A stretch of 64,000 nt of DNA from a bacterium. GTDB taxonomy: Bacteria; Orphanbacterota; Orphanbacteria; Orphanbacterales; Orphanbacteraceae. The position numbers were made by a program, and so were the translations under genes. The notes under the pieces are model-generated. The model worked only from the letters and a program-made list of their open reading frames with translations, did no database searches and was not told the origin of the DNA. Numbering within the stretch: position 1 is the stretch's first letter; the number at the start of each line of letters is the position of its first letter. The stretch lies in assembly GCA_025782575.1 (NCBI GenBank), contig JALGYY010000017.1, positions 932,857 through 996,856 of the forward strand, in the 5' to 3' direction. Below are positions 55,852 through 64,000 of the stretch, piece by piece.

Positions 55852-57747
55852 ATGGCGCTTATCCTTTCCTATCTGTTGATTTTTCTGCTCGCGCTCGTCG
55901 TTCGTCTGATCTATCTGACGAGTATCATCGGCGACCCGATGTTCGCCACGCCGATCGTGGATAGCGCGGTCTATCTCGGCGTAGCCGAGTCGCTTGCCCG
56001 GGGGGATGGCTTTCCGCCGGGCCCACTTCGGTTCGGACCGCTCTATCCCATGCTTCTCGGTGCCGCGTTCAAGCTGACTGGCGGCGGGACAATCCCCCTC
56101 CATTTCATCCAGGTGCTCTTCACATCGCTTACCGCCCCCCTGCTCGCTCTGGCGGGGAAGCACGTATTCAATAAACAGGCAGGTCTTCTCACCGGTGTTC
56201 TGGCCGGGATCTACTGGCCGATGGTCTATTTCGATGGTGAATTTCTGATCGAACCTGCGCTCCTTCCCATAGTTGCGGGACTCCTCATCGTTCTGCTCGC
56301 AGCTGACAGGCGGCCGTCAAATAAGATCTACATGGGAGCGGGCCTCCTGATGGGGATCATCGGAATCGCCCGACCCAATCTGCTTCTCCTCGCGCCCGTC
56401 TGGGCAGTCAGGCTTCTGATTGGAAAGCGGCCGATAGCGGCACTGCTGCTCATCGTGGGAGCAACGCTTCCCATAGTCCCTGTTACCGTTCGGAACATGA
56501 CGGCAGGTGATGATTTCGTCCTCATTTCCTCTACGGGCGGCATCAATTTCTATATTGGAAACAACGAAAATGCGACCGGAAGGGATTCTACTTTTCCAGG
56601 GCTTTTCCAATGGACTTTCGAGAAGGTGCAGAAAATCGCGGAACACGAAGCGGGGCGGTCCTTAAGAGATTCCGAAGTTTCACGGCACTACTTTCAGAAA
56701 GGTCTGGAATTCGCCCGACAAAAACCGGGCGCATTCGCCATGGTCACTGCACGCAAGGTAATCCAGACTTTCTCTTCCTACGAAATGCCGAATGTGAAAG
56801 ATCCCGGCTTCCAGAGAGAGCGTTCCTGGTTCTTAGGTCTTCCTTTCTGGCCCGGGTTCGGGATCCTCTTTCCGCTGGCTGTTTTGGGGGTGATCCGAGT
56901 AAGGGGGCGGCAGCGAACGACCTTGCTTCTCTTCGCACTCACGACGGCTCTGTCGATCGTCCTGTTTTTCGTTAACGGACGCTACCGGCTCCCCATGGTT
57001 CCGGTCCTGCTGCTGCTCGGCGGAGCGGGGCTCGCGACGGTTCTCGAACTCCTTCGCTCACGGGGCAAGGGTATCTCGAAGAAGATCAGACTTCTCGCCA
57101 CGTTTCTCATCGCACTCGTTCTCGTCAACCTGAACCCGCTCGGCCGGTTGGATGACCGGTCACAGCTCTACTTCAACGTCGGTTGGGCGGCCCAGAAACA
57201 GGGGGAGAGCCAGGCGGCGATCGAGGAGTACAATCAGGTCGCGCGGGGGAGCCGCTGGTATCCGCCGGCACTGAATAACAAGGCGATTCTTTTCCGTGAC
57301 AGTGACCGGCTGAAAGAAGCGCGCGCGGCATTGCTCGAGGCGACTGAGATTGACTCGACCTACTTCGAAGGGTGGGCCACGCTTGGAAGCGTCCTTTACA
57401 GGGAGCAGGATTTCGGCGGCGCCGTTCGGGCTTATAAGAAAGCGGTCGATCTCTGGCCCTTTCGGGCGACCTGGTTCGTCAATCTGGGGCTCGCCCGGCG
57501 GAATACCGGTGACTGGGGTGGTGCGCTGGCCGAGTACGATCGCGCACTCGCCCAGGATGGGGAGTTCGTAAAGGCGATGCTCCACAAAGGGGAGATTCTG
57601 ATCGCGCTCCAACGGTATGGCGAAGCGGTCTCTCTTTTTGAAGAAACTCTCCGAATCGCCCCGGCCGGTTCGCCTGAAGCGAAGACCGCCCGCGCCGCGC
57701 TCAGAGGACTTGAGTCGCTTCCTGGTCCGGACACTACGGAGGACTGA
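55852..57747 (+). CDS. ArnT/GT39-like membrane protein with C-terminal TPRs
   Basis: 631-aa membrane protein. About eleven TM helices include the first-loop acidic motif IVDSAVYLGVAESLARGDGF, as in dolichol-phosphate-mannose-type transferases. From about residue 440 it carries TPR units (QAAIEEYNQVARGSRWYPPA, FEGWATLGSVLYREQDFGGA and others). ATG 55852 with GGGAG upstream is preferred to an earlier TTG. It heads a plus-strand cluster of five surface-glycan genes whose junctions overlap by 1-4 bp, so it is likely co-transcribed with the heptosyltransferase-like genes. Confidence 0.78.
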   Translation: MALILSYLLIFLLALVVRLIYLTSIIGDPMFATPIVDSAVYLGVAESLARGDGFPPGPLRFGPLYPMLLGAAFKLTGGGTIPLHFIQVLFTSLTAPLLALAGKHVFNKQAGLLTGVLAGIYWPMVYFDGEFLIEPALLPIVAGLLIVLLAADRRPSNKIYMGAGLLMGIIGIARPNLLLLAPVWAVRLLIGKRPIAALLLIVGATLPIVPVTVRNMTAGDDFVLISSTGGINFYIGNNENATGRDSTFPGLFQWTFEKVQKIAEHEAGRSLRDSEVSRHYFQKGLEFARQKPGAFAMVTARKVIQTFSSYEMPNVKDPGFQRERSWFLGLPFWPGFGILFPLAVLGVIRVRGRQRTTLLLFALTTALSIVLFFVNGRYRLPMVPVLLLLGGAGLATVLELLRSRGKGISKKIRLLATFLIALVLVNLNPLGRLDDRSQLYFNVGWAAQKQGESQAAIEEYNQVARGSRWYPPALNNKAILFRDSDRLKEARAALLEATEIDSTYFEGWATLGSVLYREQDFGGAVRAYKKAVDLWPFRATWFVNLGLARRNTGDWGGALAEYDRALAQDGEFVKAMLHKGEILIALQRYGEAVSLFEETLRIAPAGSPEAKTARAALRGLESLPGPDTTED

Positions 57748-58766
57748 TTATCGGAACCGGTGAGAACATACTGGTCATCCAGACCGGGTTTGTCGGCGAC
57801 ATGGTGCTCACTACCCCTATGCTGCGATCACTCCGGCATCATGAACAGGGCGCCACGATCACGCTGCTTCACGCGTTGCGCACGACCGACATCGTTCGCT
57901 ACTCCCCCCACATCGATCATCGAATCGTTTACGACAAGTCGGGCGGCGATCGGGGGACCGGCTCGTTCTTGAGTCTCGTTCGAAAACTGAGTGGAAAGCG
58001 GTTCGACCTGGTTCTCTCACCTCACCGGTCGATTCGAAGCGGGTTGCTCGCCCTCTTCACCGGGGCGCCGAGACGGATCGGTTTCGCCCATCCATCTTCC
58101 GGTCTCTTCTATACAGACACCGTTCCCTACAGCCGATGGGAGTCGACATTTGTCCGGCGAAAACTGGACCTCCTTCTGCCTCTCGGAATCGACGAAGAAA
58201 ACGAGACGCCTGAAATCGCCTGGAGCGACAAAGAAGAAACTGAAGTGAGCGCGCTCCTGAAAAGCGGGGGGGTGAGATCTCCGTTCGCGGTTCTCGCGGT
58301 CGGTTCGGCCTGGGAAACCAAGCGGTGGCCGCCGGAAAGATTTGCTGAGCTGGTGGTGGAGCTGGAACGCATCGGGCTTCAGGCAGTCGCTGTGGGCGGA
58401 CCTACCGATCGGGAAGCGGGACGATCAGTTTCCGATGCGGGGGGAGTCGACATCACCGGAAAGACCTCACTCACCGCAGTGTCGGCGCTCCTCCATCGCG
58501 CCTCGCTATTCGTCGGGAACGACTCGGGCGCCCTTCACATGGCACGGGCGGCGCGGACGCCGGCGATCGGACTGTTCGGCCCCACCGGCCCGGAACAGTT
58601 CCGTTTTGACAGTCAGGTCCGTATTATCCGAAGCGAGGTCGATTGCGCCCCCTGCTCGGATCATGGCGCACGCGATTGCCCCACGGGCAACTGGATCTGC
58701 ATGCCCGGAATCTCGGCCGCTCATGTCGCCCGCGTCGCGTGTGAGCTAATGGAGTCCAGACGATGA
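57747..58766 (+). CDS. Family 9 glycosyltransferase (LPS heptosyltransferase-like) with unusual start
   Basis: About 339-aa GT9 protein. The conserved N-terminal strand NILVIQTGFVGDMVLTTPML begins well before the first ATG (57801), so that ATG cannot be the start. In-frame codons upstream are ATT (57747, overlapping the previous TGA) and ATC (57750), with GGAGG at 57738-57742. Either a rare non-AUG start is used or a base is wrong here. Later blocks are normal: PHRSIRSGLLALFTGAPRRI, VAVGGPTDRE, FVGNDSGALHMARAA and GLFGPTGPEQ. Such enzymes add heptoses to the LPS inner core. Confidence 0.85.
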   Translation: MIGTGENILVIQTGFVGDMVLTTPMLRSLRHHEQGATITLLHALRTTDIVRYSPHIDHRIVYDKSGGDRGTGSFLSLVRKLSGKRFDLVLSPHRSIRSGLLALFTGAPRRIGFAHPSSGLFYTDTVPYSRWESTFVRRKLDLLLPLGIDEENETPEIAWSDKEETEVSALLKSGGVRSPFAVLAVGSAWETKRWPPERFAELVVELERIGLQAVAVGGPTDREAGRSVSDAGGVDITGKTSLTAVSALLHRASLFVGNDSGALHMARAARTPAIGLFGPTGPEQFRFDSQVRIIRSEVDCAPCSDHGARDCPTGNWICMPGISAAHVARVACELMESRR

Positions 58767-59830
58767 GAGAACCACGCCCCATCCGAGCCGGCCGCTTGCT
58801 GGTGGCGCGAACCGACAGGCTGGGCGATTTCATTTTGAGCCTGCCTCTCCTCTCCGCCATTCGCCGGGCGGCGCCCGAGACATCGATCACCGTGCTCGCT
58901 CCCCGTTATGTGCTTCCCGTTCTGGAGAATCATCCGGATGCGGATCACACGATCGCCTGGAGCGAGAATGCCGACGGTGCGCCGCGGAAAGAGATCGAAC
59001 GAGAGGTCAAGAAGGGAAAGTTTGACGCCGCCATTCTGCTGAACCCGGGCACGGCGATCGGTTGGATGCTTGCCCGAGCGGGTATCCCCTATCGAACGGG
59101 GCCGCTCGCCCGTCCCGCATCGTTTCTGTTTCTGAATCGGGGCTTGAGACAATCCCGGTCGACCTCCGGACGCCATCAAACCGATCTGGATGCCGAGTTT
59201 TCCCGTTTTGTCACGGGAGGTCTCGGAGTCGATGTGCGGCCACCACGGATCTATCCCACCGAAGAAGAGAAAGCGGCAGGGGCGAAGGAGCTTCGCGCCG
59301 CCGGAATTCACACCGGTCGGCCGGTAGCCGGAATTCACGCCGGCTCGGGCGATTCCGCCCTTCGCTGGCCCGAAGAGTACTACATCGAAACCGGGCGGCT
59401 TTTCGCATCTGCCGGTTGGGAGATCGCGCTGACAGGCGGACCTTCCGAGATCGATCTGGCTGATCGATTGGCGGAAATGATCGGTGAGAATGCTCATGTG
59501 GTCGCCGGCGACCGGCCGCTCCGCTCATTTTTCGGACTGCTCGCTAACCTCGATCATTTCGTCGCGCCCAGCACGGGACCGCTTCATGCCGCAGCCGCTC
59601 TCGGCATACCTGTTTCCTCCCCTTATCCCCCCTTGCCGTCGCAATCAATCAGACGCTGGGGACCGCTAGGGGACCATGTCACCACACTCGCGCCGAACGT
59701 CGCCTGTCCTGAAACGATTCGATGCTCCGGTAGCGCGTGTTCCCATTATCCTTGTATGAACCAGATCGAGCCCGGGATGTTGTTTGAAGCTTCCCGAAAG
59801 TTCCGCGACAAGGTGGAGGAACGGCCATGA
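58763..59830 (+). CDS. Family 9 glycosyltransferase (LPS heptosyltransferase-like), second copy
   Basis: 355-aa GT9 enzyme. LLVARTDRLGDFILSLPLL at the N-terminus, GIPYRTGPL, GIHAGSGDSALRWPEEYY and the sugar-nucleotide site FVAPSTGPLHAAAALGIPVS match ADP-heptose:LPS heptosyltransferases. The C-terminal region with three Cys (VACPETIRCSGSACSHYPC) is an added detail not present in the first copy at the same density. ATG overlaps the previous TGA (ATGA). Predicted cytoplasmic face of the inner membrane. Confidence 0.88.
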   Translation: MREPRPIRAGRLLVARTDRLGDFILSLPLLSAIRRAAPETSITVLAPRYVLPVLENHPDADHTIAWSENADGAPRKEIEREVKKGKFDAAILLNPGTAIGWMLARAGIPYRTGPLARPASFLFLNRGLRQSRSTSGRHQTDLDAEFSRFVTGGLGVDVRPPRIYPTEEEKAAGAKELRAAGIHTGRPVAGIHAGSGDSALRWPEEYYIETGRLFASAGWEIALTGGPSEIDLADRLAEMIGENAHVVAGDRPLRSFFGLLANLDHFVAPSTGPLHAAAALGIPVSSPYPPLPSQSIRRWGPLGDHVTTLAPNVACPETIRCSGSACSHYPCMNQIEPGMLFEASRKFRDKVEERP

Positions 59831-60636
59831 CCGACCGGGCAGACAGAAGAGAGAAGATCTCGGCCGTCGTTATTACAAAGAACGAAGAGGCCGAAATCGA
59901 AGATTGCCTGGCCAGTCTTACTTGGGTGGATGAAGTGATCCTGGTCGACTCCGAGTCGACCGACCGGACGGTGGCGATTGCCGAGCGCCTCGGCGTCAGT
60001 CTGTTCGTCCGCCCCTTCACGGGCTTTACCGAACAGAAGCAGCATGCCACCGACCTCGCTCTCGGCCCATGGATTCTAAATTTAGACGCCGACGAAAGAG
60101 TGACACCCGAACTGCGGAGCGAGATCGAACGGGTACTCGCCGGCGACGGGACCGGCGGGCGTGACGGCGATCATGACGGATATACTCTCCCCCGACGGAC
60201 GTGGTATGCGGGAGGGTTTATTCGCCACTGCTGGTATCCCGATCGCAAGTTGCGGTTGTTTCGGAAAGGGAAGGGCGTCTGGCGGGGGGGCTCCGTACAT
60301 GAAGGAGTTGAAATCGCAGGGGAACCCGGGGAGCTGTCGTCCCCCCTGCTCCATTATTCTTTTCGAACCCTCTCCGATCACCTGCAGACGATCGACCGCC
60401 TGACCGATCTGGGAGCCCGGGATCTGGCCGATCACAATCGGGGCCGATCATTCTGGAATCTGGTAATCCGCCCACCTGCCACTTTCATCAAAATGTACTT
60501 CCTGCGTTATGGATTCCTCGATGGTTGGCGCGGGCTTGTGATCGCGTTTCTCTCCGCCGCCCATACAGCGATCAAGTATGCCAAAGCGAGACAGATCATC
60601 GACGAGAAACGCGGCCTGTCCGAGGGTGGTTCTTGA
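59827..60636 (+). CDS. Family 2 glycosyltransferase (WaaE-like LPS core type)
   Basis: 269-aa GT2 enzyme of the WaaE/KdtX type, which adds a hexose to core heptose or acts on lipid-linked sugars. ISAVVITKNEEAEIEDCLAS, VDSESTDRTV, FTEQKQHATDLA, NLDADERVTPEL and the WYPDRKLRLFRKG region appear in family order. One C-terminal amphipathic or TM-like helix is visible. ATGA overlap with the previous gene; its own TGA overlaps the next TTG start. Confidence 0.87.
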   Translation: MTDRADRREKISAVVITKNEEAEIEDCLASLTWVDEVILVDSESTDRTVAIAERLGVSLFVRPFTGFTEQKQHATDLALGPWILNLDADERVTPELRSEIERVLAGDGTGGRDGDHDGYTLPRRTWYAGGFIRHCWYPDRKLRLFRKGKGVWRGGSVHEGVEIAGEPGELSSPLLHYSFRTLSDHLQTIDRLTDLGARDLADHNRGRSFWNLVIRPPATFIKMYFLRYGFLDGWRGLVIAFLSAAHTAIKYAKARQIIDEKRGLSEGGS

Positions 60637-61766
60637 ATCCCGAGACTAAAAAGTTTCCCGTCGCAATCGCCTCCTCCTCCCCGTCATGGGGGGGACTCGA
60701 GATGCAGACTCTAATATCAGCCCGTGAACTGGCCGGCCGTGGGTATCGCGTGCATATGCTCACCGGCAGGAACACCGTATTGGAACGGGAAGCGCTGGCA
60801 GTGGGGTTGAATGTCGCGCCGATTCTGACCGGCCGCTCCCTCTCCCCGTTGGCCGTTCTGTCCGTCGCTCGATACTTGACGCAAAACGGAATCGAGATCG
60901 TTCATTCGGAGCTCGCGCGCGATCTCTGGGTGATCGTTCCGGCGGCACGGGCGGCGGGCGGAATTCCCGCTCTCCTTACCATGGGGATGCAGTCATCGGT
61001 GAACAAGAAGGATCCCTTTCATCGTTCACTCTATCGTTATCTCTCCCATGTGTTCTGTGTTTCAGATGTAGTGAGAAAGAACATGTTGAAACGATACCCG
61101 GTTCGAGACGACCAGCTTCTCGTGATTCCCCGGGGAGTCGAGTTAGAAAGGTACACAGAGGCGAGATCCGTTCGAAAAGAAACCAGGCGAGAGCTGGGTC
61201 TGGGAGAGAACGATCTCGGGGTCGTCCATGCCGGGCGAATTTCCCGTGGCAAGGGACAACTCGAATTTTTGCGAGCGATCGAGTCGGTCGCCGAGCACGT
61301 ACCGAGGGCGAGGTTCTTTCTGGTCGGCGGAATTACGGCGGGAGAAGAGGTTTACGGCCGGGAAGTGGAAAAGCTTGCGGCTCGGCTCGCTCTAGGCGAC
61401 AGACTGCGCTTTACAGGCCATCGCTCCGATATGCCGGAAGTGCTCGCGGCGGCCGACCTGCTTGTCGTTCCGTCCGCTTCAGAGGCCGGTGGGAATATGG
61501 TAATCGAGGCGATGGCGGCCGGCCTCGCGGTAGCCGCGGCAGGAAGCGCGAGTTTCCTGGAACTCGTGGTCGACGGGGAAACCGGGCTTTTGTTCTCCCT
61601 CGACGATCCGGGTGAGCTGGCGAGCGTGATGGAACGAATGCTAGTCGATCGCCCGCTTCGGGAATCGATGTCGGTTGCGGCCCGGCGCCGGGCGGAGGAG
61701 CATTACGACCGGGCCGGCCGGACCGATATTACAGAAGAGATCTACGCCGGACTCGTCTCTCAGTAA
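60633..61766 (+). CDS. Family 4 glycosyltransferase
   Basis: 377-aa retaining GT-B glycosyltransferase. The N-terminus SSPSWGGLEMQTLISAREL, VIPRGVELERY, VVHAGRISRGKGQLE, FTGHRSDMPEVLAAADLLVV and the E-x7-E block EAGGNMVIEAMAAGLAVAAA are typical of GT4. The start is TTG 60633, set by a TTGA overlap with the upstream stop and a GAGGGTGG ribosome site; longer versions would run through the upstream gene. It converges with the beta-barrel gene, overlapping it by 7 bp. Confidence 0.88.
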   Translation: MNPETKKFPVAIASSSPSWGGLEMQTLISARELAGRGYRVHMLTGRNTVLEREALAVGLNVAPILTGRSLSPLAVLSVARYLTQNGIEIVHSELARDLWVIVPAARAAGGIPALLTMGMQSSVNKKDPFHRSLYRYLSHVFCVSDVVRKNMLKRYPVRDDQLLVIPRGVELERYTEARSVRKETRRELGLGENDLGVVHAGRISRGKGQLEFLRAIESVAEHVPRARFFLVGGITAGEEVYGREVEKLAARLALGDRLRFTGHRSDMPEVLAAADLLVVPSASEAGGNMVIEAMAAGLAVAAAGSASFLELVVDGETGLLFSLDDPGELASVMERMLVDRPLRESMSVAARRRAEEHYDRAGRTDITEEIYAGLVSQ

Positions 61767-63010
61767 ACGAGCGTACCTGTAGCCATCACCACCAGATCGC
61801 TCTCTTCCCCTGTCAATATGTTTGGCCCATCGAACAGGTAGTCAGGATCGATCACGATATCCAGCGCAAAGTCGCCGGCATGAAGACCGCCCCCCACATT
61901 GAAAGCGAATGTAGTCGTGGTCTTTTCTTTCGCGATTCCGGAGGTCACTTCCTCGTTCGTGATTCGCTTCTGCACGCCGGCACGGAGAGTGAACCAACGG
62001 GCCAGTTCGTACTCCAGCCCCATCGACACTGCGGGCGTATCACGGAATTTGTCTTCGAAAGTCGTCGGTTCGCCGTCACCGAATTGCATTTCAATCTCTA
62101 TAGTCTGGTGTGTGATTTCGACGCCGGCAACAAGCAGGATCTTTTCGTTTCGCTCGGGCCTGTAGTTCACGCCGGCACCGACGGAAATCTGCCGGATATC
62201 ACGACGATCGGTTCTGGTGGTCACACCACCGTCAATCGTCTCCTGACCACGGTTGTCGTTCACGAACTCGAAGTAGGGGATGATGTCCGCTCGATCGTTT
62301 ACGGCAATTGTCGAGCGCGCTCGAAACGAAAATAGATTATAGCCGTCATCAAGATCGCCGGTGTCGTCAGATTCGCCCGGTAGATTATCGAATGAGGTCC
62401 GGAAGAACGATATCGTCCCCTCAAGATCGACCTTTTCGTTCACTCGATAACCGCCGCCGAAATCGAAAGCGTTCCGCGAGAGGGATGATTCCTCAGCGTC
62501 CGGGATCGCCGTTTTGGGTTCGGTCGTTTCGATTGTTTCGATTGCCTTCTCGGAAGTGGCGGCTCTTCCGAAGTGGAAACCATACCGGAATGAACCGCTC
62601 GCTCCGCCGAGAAACAGATCGAGTTTCTGGTCGGCCGGCTCAGGGTAGAAAGAAAGGATCTCATCCGAACCGTCGATAAAGAGCCCCGCACCAAAGCGGT
62701 TCAAGCCGAGCATTTCATCGATTCCGAAAAACGTCCCTCCATACTTGCCGCCCGAGATCGGCGCGAAATCGCGGGGGCGCATGATCGCCTGCTCAGGGGA
62801 TGAGAAGGACTCGCGGCCCCAACCGGCCACGGCTGCGCTTCCGTGATCAGTAATCTCAGCGGGAAAGAGCCAGATGTTCCAGTAGTCGGAAACGATATAG
62901 GCATTGCCCCCCATCGCGGCGATGCGTGAATCGCTCGCCGAAACCGAACCCGACGTGAGGGCGAGAATCGTCAACGAAAGCAGGACCGGGCGCGTCACAG
63001 ATCGGTTCAT
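61760..63010 (-). CDS. Outer-membrane beta-barrel protein
   Basis: 416-aa exported protein with a signal peptide (MNRSVTRPVLLSLTILALTS, cleaved near VSASDS) and many alternating hydrophobic/polar strands ending in an aromatic residue (MATGTLVY), as outer-membrane barrels do. An early MGGNAYIVSDYWNIWLFPAE resembles the start of PorV/FadL-like proteins in FCB-group genomes. An acidic loop around residues 160-175 is probably exposed. Its ATG overlaps the stop of the HNH gene remnant (ATGA). Specific cargo or partner unknown. Confidence 0.72.
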   Translation of the reverse strand: MNRSVTRPVLLSLTILALTSGSVSASDSRIAAMGGNAYIVSDYWNIWLFPAEITDHGSAAVAGWGRESFSSPEQAIMRPRDFAPISGGKYGGTFFGIDEMLGLNRFGAGLFIDGSDEILSFYPEPADQKLDLFLGGASGSFRYGFHFGRAATSEKAIETIETTEPKTAIPDAEESSLSRNAFDFGGGYRVNEKVDLEGTISFFRTSFDNLPGESDDTGDLDDGYNLFSFRARSTIAVNDRADIIPYFEFVNDNRGQETIDGGVTTRTDRRDIRQISVGAGVNYRPERNEKILLVAGVEITHQTIEIEMQFGDGEPTTFEDKFRDTPAVSMGLEYELARWFTLRAGVQKRITNEEVTSGIAKEKTTTTFAFNVGGGLHAGDFALDIVIDPDYLFDGPNILTGEESDLVVMATGTLVY

Positions 63011-63894
63011 TCAAGACCTCCCGGCTTACCGGCAGCAGTGGGTTCAGATTCGGTGCGACAATAGGCGGCCCATCGGTGACCGTCAAGCGCATCGGTTGTG
63101 CCCTCAGGATCACCGAACGAATTTTGCCAATCGTCGGTCTGGCCAGATGAAGACCTGTTCTGACCCAGATTTATCACACCCTTTCCTGAAATCAGTGGTA
63201 AACGCTTTGCCAGTGACATCTCACGCGCGGCCAATCGGTTATGTTTCCCACAAAGCAGACGCAAATTGCTGAGAGTGTGTTCCCCTCCCCAGCAAAATGG
63301 CTCGATGTGATCGATCTGGAGATGAGCGGTTGATTCGCATCTAACGCCGCTCCCGGCGACATAAGTGCATCGCCCCTTGTCGCGATTAAACACCGCATCA
63401 CGGAGTGGGGCGGGGATGTGCCTCAAGCGGCTGGCTGGTGATTGATCACGTTTTGATAGAGATTTCTTACCGATAACTGCCGGGATAAGCTCCACCTGTA
63501 CGGATGCCTTCGGCGGCTCCCCGCTAGCGCGATCTTTACCGATCATTTCCTTCTGCTTGCTCGTTAACATCGACAATTCATGCGCTAATGAAGCCTTCGG
63601 CTGAGTCGGCGCCTCACCCCGGTTCCGCGATTTTCTTTTTTCCCGCCGCGCCTGCTTTCGCTCAGGATCGTGACGCTCGAGAAGTTCATCGAGACCTTTC
63701 TCCAGAATCGCTTCCAGTCTGGGGGACTGGGAGTAGATTGCTCTGGCGCGCTCCAGTTTTTTCAGAAATTGTTCGCTCGCCGAAAACCTGATCTCGTAGC
63801 GTTGCTCAGACTGCGGCTTGGAGCCATTTATCCCTTGGGTGTCATCTCCGCACTCTACCGCCGCCGGTTCCTGGGGATCACGACTCCCAACGGA
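63007..63894 (-). pseudogene. HNH endonuclease, 5'-truncated by an insertion sequence
   Basis: The C-terminal part of an HNH nuclease is clear: a helical region (RYEIRFSASEQFLKKLERAR), a basic linker, and CTYVAGSGVRC followed by HLQIDHIEPFCWGGEHTLSN and RLLCGKHN, giving the H-N-H set. Homologues known to me have an extra N-terminal region of about 150 residues before RYEIRF, which is missing. The frame is open upstream only because it runs into the insertion-sequence end at 63895. The nuclease motif itself is intact, so a shortened product cannot be excluded. Confidence 0.7.
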
Positions 63895-64000
63895 GGCTGT
63901 CCAAAAAGTCTGATTCGCTGGCATATTTTCGTTATTCTGGGCAGAAGTGAAGGAGGGCCAGGATGAGCAAGTTCCGCACGCCACGAGATCGGCACCAGGC
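63895..64000 (+). mobile_element. Left end of an insertion sequence (continues beyond window)
   Basis: GGCTGTCCAAAAAGTC at 63895-63910 resembles terminal inverted repeats of IS1182-like and IS5-like elements, and a transposase-like reading frame starts 68 bp inside it. It interrupts the HNH nuclease gene. The right end and target duplication lie outside the window, so family assignment is provisional. Confidence 0.6.
63963..64000 (+). CDS. Start of probable transposase gene (3' end outside window)
   Basis: ATG at 63963 is preceded by a strong AAGGAGGG ribosome site and encodes MSKFRTPRDRHQ before the window ends. A short basic start of this kind is seen in several insertion-sequence transposases. 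The identification rests mainly on the terminal-repeat-like sequence just upstream. Confidence 0.5.
   Translation, partial: MSKFRTPRDRHQ

Noticed and set aside
1-64000. CRISPR arrays, tRNA or rRNA genes
   Set aside because: No regularly spaced repeats beyond the elements described and no tRNA- or rRNA-like stretch was recognised in the intergenic regions by eye.

Overview
The window looks like one contiguous piece of chromosome from an uncultured Gram-negative bacterium. An outer membrane is implied by an RND efflux pump, a beta-barrel protein, lipoprotein signals and LPS-core-type glycosyltransferases. The secreted M28 peptidase ends in a FlgD-like C-terminal domain of the kind common in the FCB group and in candidate phyla such as Eisenbacteria and Krumholzibacteriota. 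That placement is an inference from gene content only. Many genes overlap by GTGA, ATGA, TTGA or TAATG junctions, so operons are tightly packed and translationally coupled.

Layout. (1) 1-8962 (+): the end of an OPT transporter, a two-gene RND efflux system and a TPR metallopeptidase. (2) 9014-14723: a PCM-like methyltransferase (-), facing an SbcD/SbcC (YhaO/YhaN)-type repair pair (+). (3) 25931-14727 (-): a long operon with two tandem membrane-anchored AP-superfamily phosphodiesterases, an M1-like peptidase, a sulfatase-like lipoprotein, a metal-binding lipoprotein, another AP-superfamily lipoprotein, a DinB-like protein and OsmC. (4) 25997-29377 (+): a secreted M28 peptidase and a monoheme cytochrome. 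(5) 39532-29387 (-): the most unusual region, a sulfate-activation operon. It runs RHH protein, sat (ATP sulfurylase), an AP-superfamily protein that has lost metal ligands, cysC (APS kinase), three more AP-superfamily enzymes, a second small RHH-like protein and an Oxa1/EMC3-like membrane protein. An 11-bp tandem array just upstream of the first gene is a likely operator. (6) 39647-44775: a GT39-type membrane protein, a nested palindromic element, a diheme peroxidase, an octaheme HAO-like cytochrome broken by one in-frame TAG, and an FmdB zinc ribbon. (7) 44896-62000: mostly cell-surface functions, with an SGNH hydrolase, a heparinase II/III-like lyase, several glycosyltransferases, two TPR membrane proteins, another sulfatase-like lipoprotein and a beta-barrel protein. 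(8) 63007-64000: an HNH nuclease remnant cut by an insertion sequence that runs off the window.

The strongest unexplained signal is a shared C-terminal tail: an acidic stretch, a short amphipathic helix, then L-x-x-L-G-Y-(I/L/V) within two residues of the end. Seven proteins have it exactly and one has a degenerate form. They include sulfatases and phosphodiesterases, but also APS kinase and both small RHH-like proteins of the sat operon. Such tails occur on many sulfatase-like proteins. Finding it on a cytoplasmic kinase and on DNA-binding-type proteins in the same operon suggests a common docking, sorting or turnover signal. Nine AP-superfamily proteins lie in this 64-kb window, and no sulfotransferase was recognised.
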